Positions 40,516 through 50,558 of a DNA stretch of 64,000 bases are shown one piece after another. The notes below the pieces were generated by a model. It saw nothing but the letters and a program-made list of their open reading frames with translations, was not told the DNA's origin and ran no database searches. Both the position numbers and the translations under genes were made by a program. The stretch is taken from positions 1-64,000 of the forward strand of contig CALZDP010000001.1 of the NCBI GenBank assembly GCA_945638575.1. The letters are read 5' to 3'. Every line of letters begins with the position of its first letter. Position 1 is the first letter of the stretch. This DNA comes from an uncultured Clostridia bacterium (GTDB lineage Bacteria; Bacillota; Clostridia; Christensenellales; Borkfalkiaceae).

Positions 40516-42787
40516 TTTTTATGCTGTAATTACATTCTTTATCCGAACATCGTACGGTTTTGCCGTCCTTTGAGATTACCAAATATTTGCCGCACTGCGG
40601 ACATTTTTCTCCGGTAGGAATATCCCAACTCATAAACCGACAGTCGGGATAACCCGAACAGCCGTAAAATACTTTGCCCGATTTAGAGGTCATTTTTTGG
40701 GTGGGTTTACCGCATTCCGGACAAACGCCTGCCTTTTCGGTAAGACTCTTTGTAAAGGAGCAACTTTCACACTGCAAATATTTGCCGAATTTGCCTGTTT
40801 TTACCGTCATTGTTCCACCGCACTTTTCGCACTTTTCGTCAGACTTTTCTTCGTTTAAAGGCTTAATGTTGGAACACTGCGGATAGTTCGGACAAGCCAA
40901 AAATTTGCCGTATTTACCCGTTTTATATACCATCATCGCACCGCATTTTTCGCACTTGACGTCGGAAACTTCTTCGTTTTCGGACTTAATGTTGGAACAC
41001 TGCGGATAGTTTGAACAGGCTAAAAATTTGCCGTATTTACCTTTCTTTCTTACCATGGGCGCGCCGCATTTATCGCAAAGAATATCCGTTACTTCGTCGC
41101 CGTCCTGCAACGCCGATTTCAACTGTGCCGAAAAATCGGGATAAAAGTCTGCGATAAGTTGATGCCAATCTTTACCGCCGTTTTCGATGTCGTCAAGGCT
41201 GTCTTCCATATTGGCGGTGAAAGATACGTCCATGATTTCGGGAAAATATTTGATTAAAACGTCGGTCATTTCAAAAGCGATTTGAGTTGGAACTATATAC
41301 TTGCTTTCCTTTTTGGTGTATTTGCGTTTGCTTAAAACGCCTATGATGCTGGAATAGGTACTCGGTCTGCCGATTCCTTTATCTTCCATGGCTTTTACCA
41401 AAGTCGCGTCGGTATATCTTACGGGCGGTTTGGTGAATTTTTGCTCCTTTTCGTACTTTTCGGTATTTAAAGGTTCGCCCTCGGTTAAAATCGGGATGCT
41501 TTTAGCAACTATCACGTCGTCGTCGGTTTGCTTGGTATAATCGTCGTAAACCGCGGTAAAGCCCTTGAAAAGCACCGTTCTTCCGCTCGTTTTAAAGGTG
41601 TAATCTTTTACGCCGACGGATATATTTACCACCTCGTAACGGGCTTCCGCCATTTGAGAAGCGATAAATCTTTCGTAAATAAGTTTATAAACGCCGTAAT
41701 GGTTTTTATCGAGAAGTTTTTTGGCTTCTTGCGGAGTCAGCGATAAATCGATAGGCCTTATGGCTTCGTGGGCGTCCTGAGCCGTCTTTTTGGATTTGTA
41801 GAAGTTGGGCTTATCCGGAATATACTCGTCGCCGTATTTGGCACTAATGTATTTTAACGCTTCCTGCTGAGCCTCTGCCGCGATACGTACAGAGTCCGTT
41901 CTGATGTATGTTACGAATGCGATATGACCTTGCGGTGTATCGACGCCTTCGTATAAATACTGCGCTATAGCCATTACCTGCGGAGAGGACAGCCCTAATT
42001 TGGCGGAAGCGTCCTGCTGCAACGTACTTGTGGTAAAGGGGGGTAATGCGTGCGCTTTCGTAAGCGTCTTTTTTACTTCCGTAACCTTCGCTTTACCCGT
42101 TAAAAGGTCGTTATAAACACTTTCCGCTTCCTCTTTGCAAGTCGGGTGATACTTTTCCCCTGCCTTTTCGGTGAGAAGGGCTTTAAAGGTTTGCTTTGCG
42201 TTGGAAAATTCGCCGTAAATGTTCCAATATTCCTTGGGATTAAAGGCTAAAATTTCCCTTTCCTTTTCAACGACAAGACGGAGCGCAACCGACTGTACCC
42301 TGCCTGCAGAAAGCCCGTCTTTTATCTTTTTGCATAAAAACGGACTTAATTTGTAGCCGACCAGCCTATCCAAAACACGGCGTGCTTGCTGCGAATCGAC
42401 TAAATTGTAGTTTATATCACGCGGATTTGCCAAAGCGTTTTTAACCGCTTTTTCACTGATTTCGTTGAAAACTATTCTTGACGACTTGCCTTTCAGTCCC
42501 AAAACTTCCTGCAAGTGCCACGATATTGCTTCGCCTTCGCGGTCGGGGTCGGTTGCAAGATAAACTTTGTCGCTTTTATCGCACTTTTCCTTTAAACGCT
42601 TGATAACCGCACGCTTATCGGCGGTGATTACGTAGTTTGGCTCGAAATTTTCGGCAACGTTTACGCCGAGATGTTTTTCCGGCAAATCACGAACGTGTCC
42701 GCCGCTTGCGTCGACTTTGATTTTTCCGCCGAGGTATTTTTCTATCGTTTTCGCCTTTGACGGCGATTCCACAATGATAAGTTGCAT
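40502..42787 (-). CDS. topA: DNA topoisomerase I
   Basis: 761-residue type IA topoisomerase relaxing negative supercoils. Toprim domain at the N-terminus (LIIVESPSKAKTIEKYLG; DPDREGEAISW), SAGRVQSVALRL, and the active-site Tyr in FVTYIRTDSVR. The C-terminus has four or five zinc ribbons (CDKCGAPMV ... CSNYPQC; CEKCGAMMV ... CPNYPQC; CEKCGGTMT; CPECGKP; CPQCGKY). AAGGAG before the ATG. In the standard dprA-topA-trmFO order. Confidence 0.97.
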   Translation of the reverse strand: MQLIIVESPSKAKTIEKYLGGKIKVDASGGHVRDLPEKHLGVNVAENFEPNYVITADKRAVIKRLKEKCDKSDKVYLATDPDREGEAISWHLQEVLGLKGKSSRIVFNEISEKAVKNALANPRDINYNLVDSQQARRVLDRLVGYKLSPFLCKKIKDGLSAGRVQSVALRLVVEKEREILAFNPKEYWNIYGEFSNAKQTFKALLTEKAGEKYHPTCKEEAESVYNDLLTGKAKVTEVKKTLTKAHALPPFTTSTLQQDASAKLGLSSPQVMAIAQYLYEGVDTPQGHIAFVTYIRTDSVRIAAEAQQEALKYISAKYGDEYIPDKPNFYKSKKTAQDAHEAIRPIDLSLTPQEAKKLLDKNHYGVYKLIYERFIASQMAEARYEVVNISVGVKDYTFKTSGRTVLFKGFTAVYDDYTKQTDDDVIVAKSIPILTEGEPLNTEKYEKEQKFTKPPVRYTDATLVKAMEDKGIGRPSTYSSIIGVLSKRKYTKKESKYIVPTQIAFEMTDVLIKYFPEIMDVSFTANMEDSLDDIENGGKDWHQLIADFYPDFSAQLKSALQDGDEVTDILCDKCGAPMVRKKGKYGKFLACSNYPQCSNIKSENEEVSDVKCEKCGAMMVYKTGKYGKFLACPNYPQCSNIKPLNEEKSDEKCEKCGGTMTVKTGKFGKYLQCESCSFTKSLTEKAGVCPECGKPTQKMTSKSGKVFYGCSGYPDCRFMSWDIPTGEKCPQCGKYLVISKDGKTVRCSDKECNYSIKNVKK

Positions 42788-42806
42788 AAATCTCCTTGTA
42801 TTATAA

Positions 42807-42900
42807 CTAAAAACGTGGGTTTTTAGCGTAATTATGTATTTTGTCGGTGTTAATTTAACGAAAATTCGGATATTTTTTGCTTTCGTCGGTTTTCGTTAAA
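42807..42900. repeat. Two inverted repeats in the dprA-topA gap
   Basis: TTTAACGAAAA (42854-42864) is exactly complementary to 42890-42900. Closer to topA, CTAAAAAC (42807-42814) pairs with GTTTTTAG (42819-42826). They could terminate dprA transcripts partly or shape the topA leader. Confidence 0.5.
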
Positions 42901-42935
42901 GTAAATTTTATAGACTCGGTTTGTCTATGCCGTAT

Positions 42936-44027
42936 TTATTTGACCGGTTTGTATCTGTTGCCGGCAAGTTTTACTATCAGCCCTTGGATTTCCAAAGAGG
43001 AAAGGGTCGGGGCAATCTCGAAAAACTTAAGATTATTTTTCATACAGTAGTCGGTCATGTCTTCCTGTCCGTTTTTTATGGCTTCGTATAAAACCTTTTC
43101 ATCTTCGTCAAGTTCAAAAACAGGTTCTTCGATATCTTCGTCTTTCAAACCGAATTCCAAAAGAAGGTCTTTTGCTGAATCGCATAATGAAGCGCCGTTT
43201 TTTATAAGTTCGTTACAAAGTTCGCCCGAAGTGATACCGACCGAGTAGGGAAAGGCGTACACTTGCTTAGCGTAGTTTAACGCAAAATCGGCTGTGTGCC
43301 TTGCACCGCTCTTTTTATCACCGCTGGCGATTAAGACGGCGTCGGAGAGCCCTGCTATTATACGGTTCCTTACGGGAAACATCCAAAACTTGGGTACTAC
43401 GTCGGGCGGTTGTTCGGAAACGACAAGTCCGCATTTTGCAACCCTTTCAATAATCGACCGATTACAGTCGGGATAAACGTGATCGATACCGCCCGTCAAA
43501 ACGGAAATAACCTTTCCGCTTTCAAGCGCTGTGGAAAGTACGGTTTTGTCCGCGCCGGAAGCACTGCCCGTAACCAAAGTTACGCCTGCCGCCGCAACGG
43601 GTTTTAAAACTTCCTTTAAAAGGGCTTCGGTATTAGGCAGGGTTTTGCGGCTGCCCACGGCGCCGAGAGTTTTTTGGCTTTTAAGTAAGGACAAATCCCC
43701 CTTTGCGTAGAGAACAAGCGGAGGAGTGTCAATGTTTTTAAGCCTTTCGGGATAACCGTCCGAATAACAGGTTACTGCGGTTACACCGCGCTTTTCAAGA
43801 CCGTCGACTACAGATTCGGCAAAACTTTCGTTTAGCGACAAAAGCACTGTATTGGCTTTTGCTTCGCCGAAAAATTCCGCCAAATACTTTTTAACCGAAT
43901 TTTTGTCTGTAAACAATTCGGCAGGAGTTTTAACGAAAGACAACAAAGCCTTTTCGTGCTTGTATTCAAGCCCGTCTAAAGCGTCCAAACATAGGACCGC
44001 AAGTTCTGTTTTGGTGTAAGAATTCAT
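42936..44027 (-). CDS. dprA: DprA/Smf DNA-processing protein
   Basis: 363-residue DprA, which loads RecA on incoming single-stranded DNA. The Rossmann-like core contains GAVGSRKTLP, GSASGADKTVLSTAL, VLTGGIDHVYP and FPVRNRIIAGLSDAVL. A C-terminal winged-helix region (about 300-360) is present. Encoded next to comM, another natural-transformation gene, which suggests DNA-uptake capacity or at least its remnants. Confidence 0.94.
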   Translation of the reverse strand: MNSYTKTELAVLCLDALDGLEYKHEKALLSFVKTPAELFTDKNSVKKYLAEFFGEAKANTVLLSLNESFAESVVDGLEKRGVTAVTCYSDGYPERLKNIDTPPLVLYAKGDLSLLKSQKTLGAVGSRKTLPNTEALLKEVLKPVAAAGVTLVTGSASGADKTVLSTALESGKVISVLTGGIDHVYPDCNRSIIERVAKCGLVVSEQPPDVVPKFWMFPVRNRIIAGLSDAVLIASGDKKSGARHTADFALNYAKQVYAFPYSVGITSGELCNELIKNGASLCDSAKDLLLEFGLKDEDIEEPVFELDEDEKVLYEAIKNGQEDMTDYCMKNNLKFFEIAPTLSSLEIQGLIVKLAGNRYKPVK

Positions 44028-44060
44028 AAATTTCGGAATTTATCTGTTTAAAGTCGCCTA

Positions 44061-45584
44061 TCAGTTTTCCTTCATATCGAAACTGCGATAACTTATGGCT
44101 TCCAAAAGATGCTTTCTTTGGATGTTTTCGGAATAGTCAAGGTCGGCTATGGTACGGGCGACCTTTAAAATTCTGCTTCTTCCCCTTGCCGATAAGCGCA
44201 AAGTTTCAAAGGATTTTTTGAAAAGTTTTTCGTCTTCCGAGGAAAGTTGACAATATTTGGCAAGTTCCCTTTCGCTCATTTCCGAATTGGTGCGGATTCC
44301 GTCCTCCGAAAAACGTTCACGCTGAATTTTGCGCGCCGTGTTTACCCTTGCGCGTACCGCGGAAGAAGGTTCTTCGGTATCGGTGGACACCAAATCGTCG
44401 TATTTTACGTTGTCTACGTGGATTTGTAAATCGATTCTGTCAAGCAAAGGTCCGGATATTTTTGCGCGATATTTTTTTATCTGCGCATCCGAGCATTTGC
44501 ACTCTGCATTTTCGGAACCGTAGTTTCCGCATGGACAAGGGTTCATGCTTGCGCACAGCATAAATTTTGCCGGATATACGTTGCTTCCTTTGGCTCTTGA
44601 AACGGTTATGACGCCGTCTTCTATGGGCTGACGGAGACATTCCAAAACAGTCCTTGCGTATTCAGGCATTTCGTCAAGGAACAAAACGCCGTTATTGGCT
44701 AAACTTACCAACCCCGGAAGAACGTTCGCACCGCCCCCTACCAAAGAAATTCTTGTTGCGGTGTGATGAGGAGTCATAAACGGCCTTACTTTTATAATAC
44801 CGCTTTTATGCGTAAGATTACCTGCAACCGAGTGAACGGCGGTGGTTTCCAAAGCCTCCTCGAAAGTCATGTCCGGCATGATTGACGGAATACACTTTGC
44901 CAACATGGTTTTACCTGCGCCGGGTGCGCCTACCATTAAAATGTTGTGCCCTCCGCTGACGGCGATTTCTAAGGCGCGCTTGGCGATAAACTGGCCTTTA
45001 ACGTATTTTAAGTCGCTTCTGAAATCTTTTTCTTCAGGCGGGGTGAACTTTTTGAGTTTGGTAACCGCTATTTCTTCACCCTTAAAATACCTTACGGCTT
45101 CGTTTAAAGTGGAAACGGCTATCACCTTTATACCGTCAATGTAACAGGCTTCTTCTTCATTCGCTTTGGGAATTATAAGGGTCGTAAAACCCTTTTCTTT
45201 TGCCGCCAAACAGATGGGCAAAACACCCGTTACCGGTCTTACTGCGCCGTTAAGCGATAACTCGCCCAACACTACCGTTTTATCGATAGGCCTTTCCATG
45301 CCCGTTTCGGTTGCGCGCAAAAGTGAAATCGCTATGGCTAAGTCAAGTTTCGAGCCTTCCTTTTTAACGTCGGCAGGGGCAAGGTTTACGGTAATTACGG
45401 CAACCGGAAAGTTTTTACCGGAATTTTTGATTGCTGCGCGAACCCTTTCTTTGGATTCTTTTACTGCCGTATCGGGAAGTCCGACGATGTCGAATTTAGG
45501 CATTCCGCGTGAAATATCCACTTCGACGTCAACGGGCAAACCGTCCAGACCTTGCAGAGTGTAACTTGTGATTTTCGATAACAT
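44061..45584 (-). CDS. comM: ComM/YifB-family Mg-chelatase-like AAA+ helicase
   Basis: 507 residues: N-terminal Lon-protease-like domain (VDISRGMPKFDIVGLPDTAV), AAA+ core with Walker A GAPGAGKTML and Walker B GVLFLDEMPEY, a Cys-rich insertion (CASMNPCPCGNYG) and a C-terminal chelatase-type domain. ComM drives branch migration during transformation in Gram-negatives; the clostridial homologues are less studied. GAGG precedes the ATG. First gene of the comM-dprA run. Confidence 0.93.
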   Translation of the reverse strand: MLSKITSYTLQGLDGLPVDVEVDISRGMPKFDIVGLPDTAVKESKERVRAAIKNSGKNFPVAVITVNLAPADVKKEGSKLDLAIAISLLRATETGMERPIDKTVVLGELSLNGAVRPVTGVLPICLAAKEKGFTTLIIPKANEEEACYIDGIKVIAVSTLNEAVRYFKGEEIAVTKLKKFTPPEEKDFRSDLKYVKGQFIAKRALEIAVSGGHNILMVGAPGAGKTMLAKCIPSIMPDMTFEEALETTAVHSVAGNLTHKSGIIKVRPFMTPHHTATRISLVGGGANVLPGLVSLANNGVLFLDEMPEYARTVLECLRQPIEDGVITVSRAKGSNVYPAKFMLCASMNPCPCGNYGSENAECKCSDAQIKKYRAKISGPLLDRIDLQIHVDNVKYDDLVSTDTEEPSSAVRARVNTARKIQRERFSEDGIRTNSEMSERELAKYCQLSSEDEKLFKKSFETLRLSARGRSRILKVARTIADLDYSENIQRKHLLEAISYRSFDMKEN

Positions 45585-45677
45585 AAATTCCTCTTAATCG
45601 TAAAACTACTGAAAAAACCAACATTTGGGTACGCAAAAATCAGCACCGACCTAAAATGTTAAAACTTTTCACAATTT

Positions 45678-45706
45678 ATAATGCAACAATTTGAAAAAGT
45701 TGTCAA
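45678..45706 (-). promoter_or_regulatory. Probable promoter of comM
   Basis: Minus strand: -35 TTGACA (45701-45706), 17-bp spacer, weak -10 CATTAT (45678-45683). Confidence 0.5.
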
Positions 45707-45793
45707 CGATTTTGTCCGCAATAATTAAATATTATATATAATTGTGCAAAGACTTTTTGCACCCGTAAAAAGCAAAATTAAGCAAAAACAGGG

Positions 45794-45810
45794 CTATAAG
45801 CCCGTTATCG
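45794..45810. repeat. 17-nt repeat, copy 3
   Basis: CTATAAGCCCGTTATCG, preceded by GGG so that GGGCT-ATA-AGCCC can also form. Exactly 100 bp from copy 4, in the divergent gap between comM and the DUF1292 gene. Confidence 0.7.
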
Positions 45811-45893
45811 AGGCAAAATCAAATATTAGACAAAAAATGACTTTATGCGATTTTAAACATTCCGATTTTTAATGAATTTTTAAAAAAGTCGGC

Positions 45894-45910
45894 CTATAAG
45901 CCCGTTATCG
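45894..45910. repeat. 17-nt repeat, copy 4
   Basis: CTATAAGCCCGTTATCG, identical to copy 3. On the minus strand it is followed by GCCGACTTTTTT. No gene is seen in the gap 45707-45988. Confidence 0.7.
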
Positions 45911-45988
45911 ACTAAAAAACGGCTAAGCACCTATTTTAAGCGAATACGACTTTTTTAGTAATCATAACAAAAAAAATCGCAGATTGTA

Positions 45989-46017
45989 TAGACAAAACGC
46001 AGACCTTGCGATATAAT
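45989..46017 (+). promoter_or_regulatory. Promoter of the DUF1292 gene
   Basis: TAGACA (45989-45994), 17-bp spacer, TATAAT (46012-46017); about 45-nt leader with AAGGAG before the ATG. Confidence 0.8.
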
Positions 46018-46064
46018 GATTTTATGCTAAGCAGGCGTAAAAAAATTTTACTAAGGAGATTATT

Positions 46065-46373
46065 ATGGCAGACGAGAAAAAATTAAACAACGATTTTACA
46101 GGCGACGATGATATCATTACCCTTACAACCGCCGATGGTGAAGAAATAGATTTTATAGAAATAGCAGGCATCGCTTTAAAAAGCGGATTCTACGCTATAC
46201 TTCAGCCGGTCGAACTTTTGGACGGTATGGAAGACGATGAGGCTTTGGTTTTCAGAGTAAAACACGGTAACAACGGAGAAGACAAATTTGAAATTGAACT
46301 TGACGACGAAATAATCGACGCCGTATTCGATGAATACAATCGACTTTTAGATCAAGCGGATTCAGACAATTGA
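46065..46373 (+). CDS. DUF1292 (YrzB-like) protein
   Basis: 102-residue acidic protein of the DUF1292 family: DDIITLTTADGEEIDFIEIA, YAILQPVELLDGMEDDEALV and a C-terminal DEIIDAVFDEYNRLL. In many Firmicutes such genes lie near ruvX/alaS, but not here. Function unknown. First plus-strand protein gene of the window, with its own promoter and terminator. Confidence 0.88.
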   Translation: MADEKKLNNDFTGDDDIITLTTADGEEIDFIEIAGIALKSGFYAILQPVELLDGMEDDEALVFRVKHGNNGEDKFEIELDDEIIDAVFDEYNRLLDQADSDN

Positions 46374-46420
46374 GCGAATTTGCACAGTTGAGCGAATTTA
46401 CACAAACTTAATATTCGATT

Positions 46421-46460
46421 AACCCCATTGGAAATCAAAAGTTTTTCCGAGGGTTTTTTT
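46421..46460 (+). terminator. Terminator after the DUF1292 gene
   Basis: AACCC/GGGTT outer and GGAAA/TTTCC inner stems with a small bulge, followed by eight T. Confidence 0.6.
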
Positions 46461-46469
46461 TGTTTAGTG

Positions 46470-46478
46470 TGGTATAGT
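46470..46478 (+). promoter_or_regulatory. Extended -10 promoter of the DUF421 gene
   Basis: TG-G-TATAGT (46470-46478) just after the preceding terminator; no good -35 seen. Confidence 0.4.
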
Positions 46479-46505
46479 TTTTTATATCGGTTGCAAAATA
46501 ATTTT

Positions 46506-47192
46506 ATGCTTATTATTTTTATCCGAGCAATTATTGTTTTCGTAACTTTAATTATCATTATGCGGCTTATGGGTAAAAGACAGATCGGCGAAATGCAACC
46601 TTTTGAATTCATTATTACCCTGTTAATTGCCGAACTTGCATGCGTGCCCATGACAGACGTATCCATTCCCCTAATCTACGGCATAGTTTCTATCGTGGCG
46701 GTGTTTATTTTGCACCAACTGCTTACGATTTTCGAGCAATTAAGCGTAGGATTTAAATGCGTTGTGGACGGCAAACCTGCCGTTGTTATCAATAAAAACG
46801 GCGTTGATATAAAAGAACTTAAGAAAAACAATATGGACGTAAGCGACCTTATAGAATCTTTAAGGGGCACAGGTAATTTTTCTCTCGATTCCGTCTATTA
46901 CGCTATTTACGAATCAAACGGCAAACTTTCGGTATTGGAAAACGAAAATGCAGAATCCGAAGAAGATTTACCCCTGCTACTTGTTTCGGAAGGAAAAATC
47001 AATAAAAAAAATTACTCTCTTACAGAACTTAACGAAAATATTTTCGATAACTTTTTAAAAGAAAACGGCATAAAAAAAATCGGCGATATAGAAGTTATGA
47101 CCGTTTCCGGCAGCGGAAAAGTGTACTTGCAACTTAAAAAGCAAAAATATAAAATTACGGAAATCAAACTTAAAGAAGGTGTAAAATGGTAA
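46506..47192 (+). CDS. DUF421/YetF-family membrane protein
   Basis: 228 residues. Three N-terminal membrane helices with the family motif RLMGKRQIGEMQPFEFII, then the soluble YetF domain (VVINKNGVDIKELKKNN; LRGTGNFSLDSVYYAIYE). DUF421 proteins such as YetF and YdfS affect spore or cell-envelope properties in Bacillus, mechanism unclear. I start at the ATG at 46506 rather than a TTG at 46428 because that TTG lies within the upstream terminator. The TAA overlaps the start of the DUF4363 gene. Confidence 0.88.
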   Translation: MLIIFIRAIIVFVTLIIIMRLMGKRQIGEMQPFEFIITLLIAELACVPMTDVSIPLIYGIVSIVAVFILHQLLTIFEQLSVGFKCVVDGKPAVVINKNGVDIKELKKNNMDVSDLIESLRGTGNFSLDSVYYAIYESNGKLSVLENENAESEEDLPLLLVSEGKINKKNYSLTELNENIFDNFLKENGIKKIGDIEVMTVSGSGKVYLQLKKQKYKITEIKLKEGVKW

Positions 47193-47563
47193 AATCTGTA
47201 ATAAGCGTAATTGTTGCGACAGCCTTAATTGCTTTTGGCGCGATTTGGGAAAACGTAAAACTAAACAATGCCTTTAACGAACTTATCGTTTGCATTGACG
47301 AGATAAATCTTAAACTTGAGGACGGTACTGCAAGTAAGGACGATATCTTATCCCTTCAAAGTCTTTGGATAAAGAAAAAAGAAGGTCTGCACGTTTATAT
47401 TCCGCATACCGAAATTAAGGAAATAGACCTTTGGATTGCAGAAGCCACCACTTACGTTGTTTACGGTAAAAACGACGAAGCCTTGGCAAAACTTGAAGTT
47501 GTAAAAGAACTATGCGAGCAAATACCGAAAACTTTTTCGGTCAGACTTGAAAATTTGCTATAA
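47186..47563 (+). CDS. DUF4363-family protein
   Basis: 125 residues with an N-terminal membrane helix (VISVIVATALIAFGAIW) and a helical outside domain carrying IWIKKKEGL-like and WIAEATTYVVYGKNDEALA segments. DUF4363 genes typically follow DUF421 genes in clostridia, as here with a 7-nt overlap. The two products probably act together at the membrane. Function unknown. Confidence 0.82.
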   Translation: MVKSVISVIVATALIAFGAIWENVKLNNAFNELIVCIDEINLKLEDGTASKDDILSLQSLWIKKKEGLHVYIPHTEIKEIDLWIAEATTYVVYGKNDEALAKLEVVKELCEQIPKTFSVRLENLL

Positions 47564-47578
47564 ATCAATAAAAACCAA

Positions 47579-47595
47579 CGATAATCGACCTATAG
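47579..47595. repeat. 17-nt repeat, copy 5 (variant)
   Basis: CGATAATCGACCTATAG: ends as in the others, core TCGACC. Read on the minus strand it is followed by TTGGTTTTT. Confidence 0.6.
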
Positions 47596-47657
47596 AAGGA
47601 CTTTTTGTAATAAATTGACATTTACAAAGCAATTTTTGAAAATTTTGTAAAAAATGA

Positions 47658-47674
47658 CGATAATCGACCTATAG
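47658..47674. repeat. 17-nt repeat, copy 6 (variant)
   Basis: CGATAATCGACCTATAG, identical to copy 5, 79 bp away; minus-strand downstream sequence TCATTTTTT. Confidence 0.6.
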
Positions 47675-47690
47675 AGGCATTTATGAGAAT

Positions 47691-47725
47691 AAGCGGCTGT
47701 GAAATAAATCACAACCGCTTTTTTT
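47691..47725 (+). terminator. Terminator of the DUF421-DUF4363 operon
   Basis: AAGCGG-c-TGTGA pairs with TCACA-a-CCGCTT around AATAAA, followed by TTTTTATTTT. Its T-run overlaps the end of uvrA on the other strand. Confidence 0.85.
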
Positions 47726-50537
47726 ATTTTAGTATTTTTTTAAGGAATTGACCTGTGTAACTGTTTTTGCAAATGGCAACTTCTTCAGGAGTACCTTGGG
47801 CGATAACCGTACCGCCGCCGTCACCGCCTTCGGGCCCTAAATCAATGATATAATCGGCAATTTTTATTATGTCAAGATTATGTTCGATAACCAAAACAGT
47901 ATTGCCGTTATCCCTTAACCTATACAAAATATCGATAAGTTTAGATACGTCGTAACTGTGTAGCCCCGTAGTCGGTTCATCCAAAATATAAAGGGTTTTT
48001 CCGGTGGCGCGGCGAGAAAGTTCGGTAGCAAGTTTTACCCTTTGCGCTTCTCCGCCGGATAACGTGGTTGCAGGCTGTCCGAGTTTTATATACCCTAAGC
48101 CGACTTCCTGCAAGCATTTAACCTTCGAGTAAATACGCTGAATATTTTCAAAGTAGTCGACCGCTTCGTCAACCGTCATATTGAGTACGTCGGATATCGA
48201 CTTACCTTTATATTTAACTTGCAAAGTTTCACGGTTATATCGCTGACCTTTACAGACTTCGCAAGTAACGAAAACGTCGGGAAGGAAATTCATGGGTATT
48301 TTTATAATGCCGTCCCCTTCGCAGTGTTCGCACCTGCCGCCCGAGACGTTAAAAGAAAATCTTCCCGCTTTATATCCCCTTTCTTTTGCATCGGGAGTCG
48401 AAGCAAAAAGTTCGCGTATATACCCGAAAACGCCCGTATACGTCGCAGGATTTGAACGAGGAGTTCTGCCTATCGGAGACTGGTCGATGTTTATTACTTT
48501 ATCGAAATACTGTATACCGTCAACCGATTTACAGCCGTCTAAACTGTCTTTGCTGTGGGAAATTTTAGCGTTAACGGCAGGATATAAAGTTTCGTTTACC
48601 AAACTTGATTTTCCGCTGCCCGACACGCCCGTTACCGCACAGATAGTGCCTACGGGAATGTTTACGTCGATGTTTTTAAGATTGTTTTTGCTTGCGCCCT
48701 TTATGGAAAGGTAGCGCCCGTCGGCAGGTTTGCGGAAAGTAGGAACGGCTATTGTTCTTCTGCCTGCCAAGTAATCGCCTGTTATGGATTCCTTGCAGTT
48801 AGCGATCTCTTCGGGGCTTCCGCAAGCGACAACCCTTCCGCCATGCACGCCTGCTTTAGGACCGATATCGACAATAAAGTCCGCCGAACGCATGGTGTCT
48901 TCATCGTGTTCGACGACGATTAAAGTATTACCTAAATCACGAAGGTTTTTTAAAGTCGCAAGCAACTTTTCATTGTCGCGTTGATGAAGCCCGATTGATG
49001 GTTCGTCCAAAATATAAAGTACGCCCGTAAGTCCGCTTCCTATCTGCGTAGCAAGGCGGATACGCTGAGATTCTCCGCCCGAAAGGGTGCTTGCCGAACG
49101 CGATAAAGTTAAATAATCGAGTCCGACGTTTGCCAAAAAATTAAGCCTTGCTTTGATTTCTTTTATAATGGGCGTAGCAATTATTTTTTCGCTTTCAGAC
49201 AAAGAAAGTGAGGCTATATGCCCGTTAACGCCATTTATTGACTTGTTGCAAAGGTCGTAAATATTAAGTCCGCCGACCGTTACAGCCAAAGCTTTATCGG
49301 AAAGTCTTTTACCGTGACAAGCGTTGCAAGGGGTTTTAACCATGTACTTTTCAAGTTCGGTTTTTATATAATCGCTGGTGGTTTCGCGGTAACGTCTTTC
49401 CAAGTTCGGAATAACCCCTTCGTACCTGCTTAAAAAACTGCCCTTAGAGGTTCTTGTAGCGTAACTGACTTCGATTTTTTCGCCGTCGTTACCGTATAAA
49501 AGCATATGAATAATATCTTTAGGAAGATCTTTAACGGGGGTATCAAGACTGAAACCGTAACGCTTTGATAGGGCGCGGAACATCATTTCGGACATCTTAC
49601 CCGTGTCCATATTCCATCCGTTTACCGACATTGCGCCTTCACTTAAACTTTTGTTCCAATCCTTAACCACTTTGTCCACGTCGAAAGAATCTTTATATCC
49701 CAATCCGTAACATTCCGGACAGGCGCCGAAAGGATTATTGAATGAAAAAAGTCGAGGTTCTAATTCTTCCATACTGATTCCGCAGTCGGGACAGGAATAT
49801 TTTGTGGAATATAACGTAGAATTGCCGTCACACTCCACCGCAACAAGCCCGTCGGCAAGTTTTACGGCGGTTTCGATACTGTCGGTAAGGCGTTTTTCGA
49901 TGCCTTCCTTTATAATCAGCCTGTCAACAACAAGGTTTATGGTGTGTTTGACGTTTTTTTCAAGTTTTATGTCTTCTGTAAGTTCGTAGATAATGCCGTC
50001 GATTTCCACCCTGACGAAACCGCTTTTGCGGTATTGGTCGAGTTCGGTTTTAAACTCCCCTTTTCTTCCGCGGACTACCGGAGCGTTTACCAAAATTTTA
50101 GACCTTTCCGGCATAAGTTTTACCCTATCGACGATTTGATCTACCGTTTGGCGGGATATAACTTTTCCGCATTTCGGACAGTGCGGTACACCTATCCTTG
50201 CATACAAAAGTCTTAAATAATCATAGATTTCGGTAACGGTTCCGACCGTCGAACGGGGGTTATTGTTGGTGGTTTTTTGGTCGATGGCTATTGCCGGCGA
50301 CAAACCCTCTATACGATCTACGTCCGGCTTGGACATCTGCCCCAAAAACATTCTTGCGTAACTTGAAAGACTTTCCATATACCGCCTTTGCCCTTCCGCA
50401 AAAATGGTATCGAACGCCAAAGTGGACTTTCCGCTGCCGGAAAGCCCCGTAAAGACTACCAATTTATCCCTCGGGATATCTAAATCGATGTTTTTTAAAT
50501 TGTTTTCGCGCGCGCCGCGAATGGTGATATAATTCAT
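47724..50537 (-). CDS. uvrA: UvrA, excinuclease ABC subunit A
   Basis: 937-residue damage-recognition ATPase of nucleotide excision repair with two ABC modules: Walker [13 protein letters not shown] and [12 protein letters not shown]; signatures [15 protein letters not shown] and [15 protein letters not shown]. Zinc-finger Cys pairs include [19 protein letters not shown] and CEHCEGDG. Encoded 21 bp after uvrB, so both come from the uvrB promoter. Full length. Confidence 0.98.
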   Translation of the reverse strand: MNYITIRGARENNLKNIDLDIPRDKLVVFTGLSGSGKSTLAFDTIFAEGQRRYMESLSSYARMFLGQMSKPDVDRIEGLSPAIAIDQKTTNNNPRSTVGTVTEIYDYLRLLYARIGVPHCPKCGKVISRQTVDQIVDRVKLMPERSKILVNAPVVRGRKGEFKTELDQYRKSGFVRVEIDGIIYELTEDIKLEKNVKHTINLVVDRLIIKEGIEKRLTDSIETAVKLADGLVAVECDGNSTLYSTKYSCPDCGISMEELEPRLFSFNNPFGACPECYGLGYKDSFDVDKVVKDWNKSLSEGAMSVNGWNMDTGKMSEMMFRALSKRYGFSLDTPVKDLPKDIIHMLLYGNDGEKIEVSYATRTSKGSFLSRYEGVIPNLERRYRETTSDYIKTELEKYMVKTPCNACHGKRLSDKALAVTVGGLNIYDLCNKSINGVNGHIASLSLSESEKIIATPIIKEIKARLNFLANVGLDYLTLSRSASTLSGGESQRIRLATQIGSGLTGVLYILDEPSIGLHQRDNEKLLATLKNLRDLGNTLIVVEHDEDTMRSADFIVDIGPKAGVHGGRVVACGSPEEIANCKESITGDYLAGRRTIAVPTFRKPADGRYLSIKGASKNNLKNIDVNIPVGTICAVTGVSGSGKSSLVNETLYPAVNAKISHSKDSLDGCKSVDGIQYFDKVINIDQSPIGRTPRSNPATYTGVFGYIRELFASTPDAKERGYKAGRFSFNVSGGRCEHCEGDGIIKIPMNFLPDVFVTCEVCKGQRYNRETLQVKYKGKSISDVLNMTVDEAVDYFENIQRIYSKVKCLQEVGLGYIKLGQPATTLSGGEAQRVKLATELSRRATGKTLYILDEPTTGLHSYDVSKLIDILYRLRDNGNTVLVIEHNLDIIKIADYIIDLGPEGGDGGGTVIAQGTPEEVAICKNSYTGQFLKKILK

Positions 50538-50558
50538 TTATTTTCGAGATTTTTTATC

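Noticed and set aside
46428-46505. Earlier TTG start for the DUF421 gene
   Set aside because: The TTG lies within the hairpin of the preceding terminator and upstream of the extended -10; the added residues are not part of the family.
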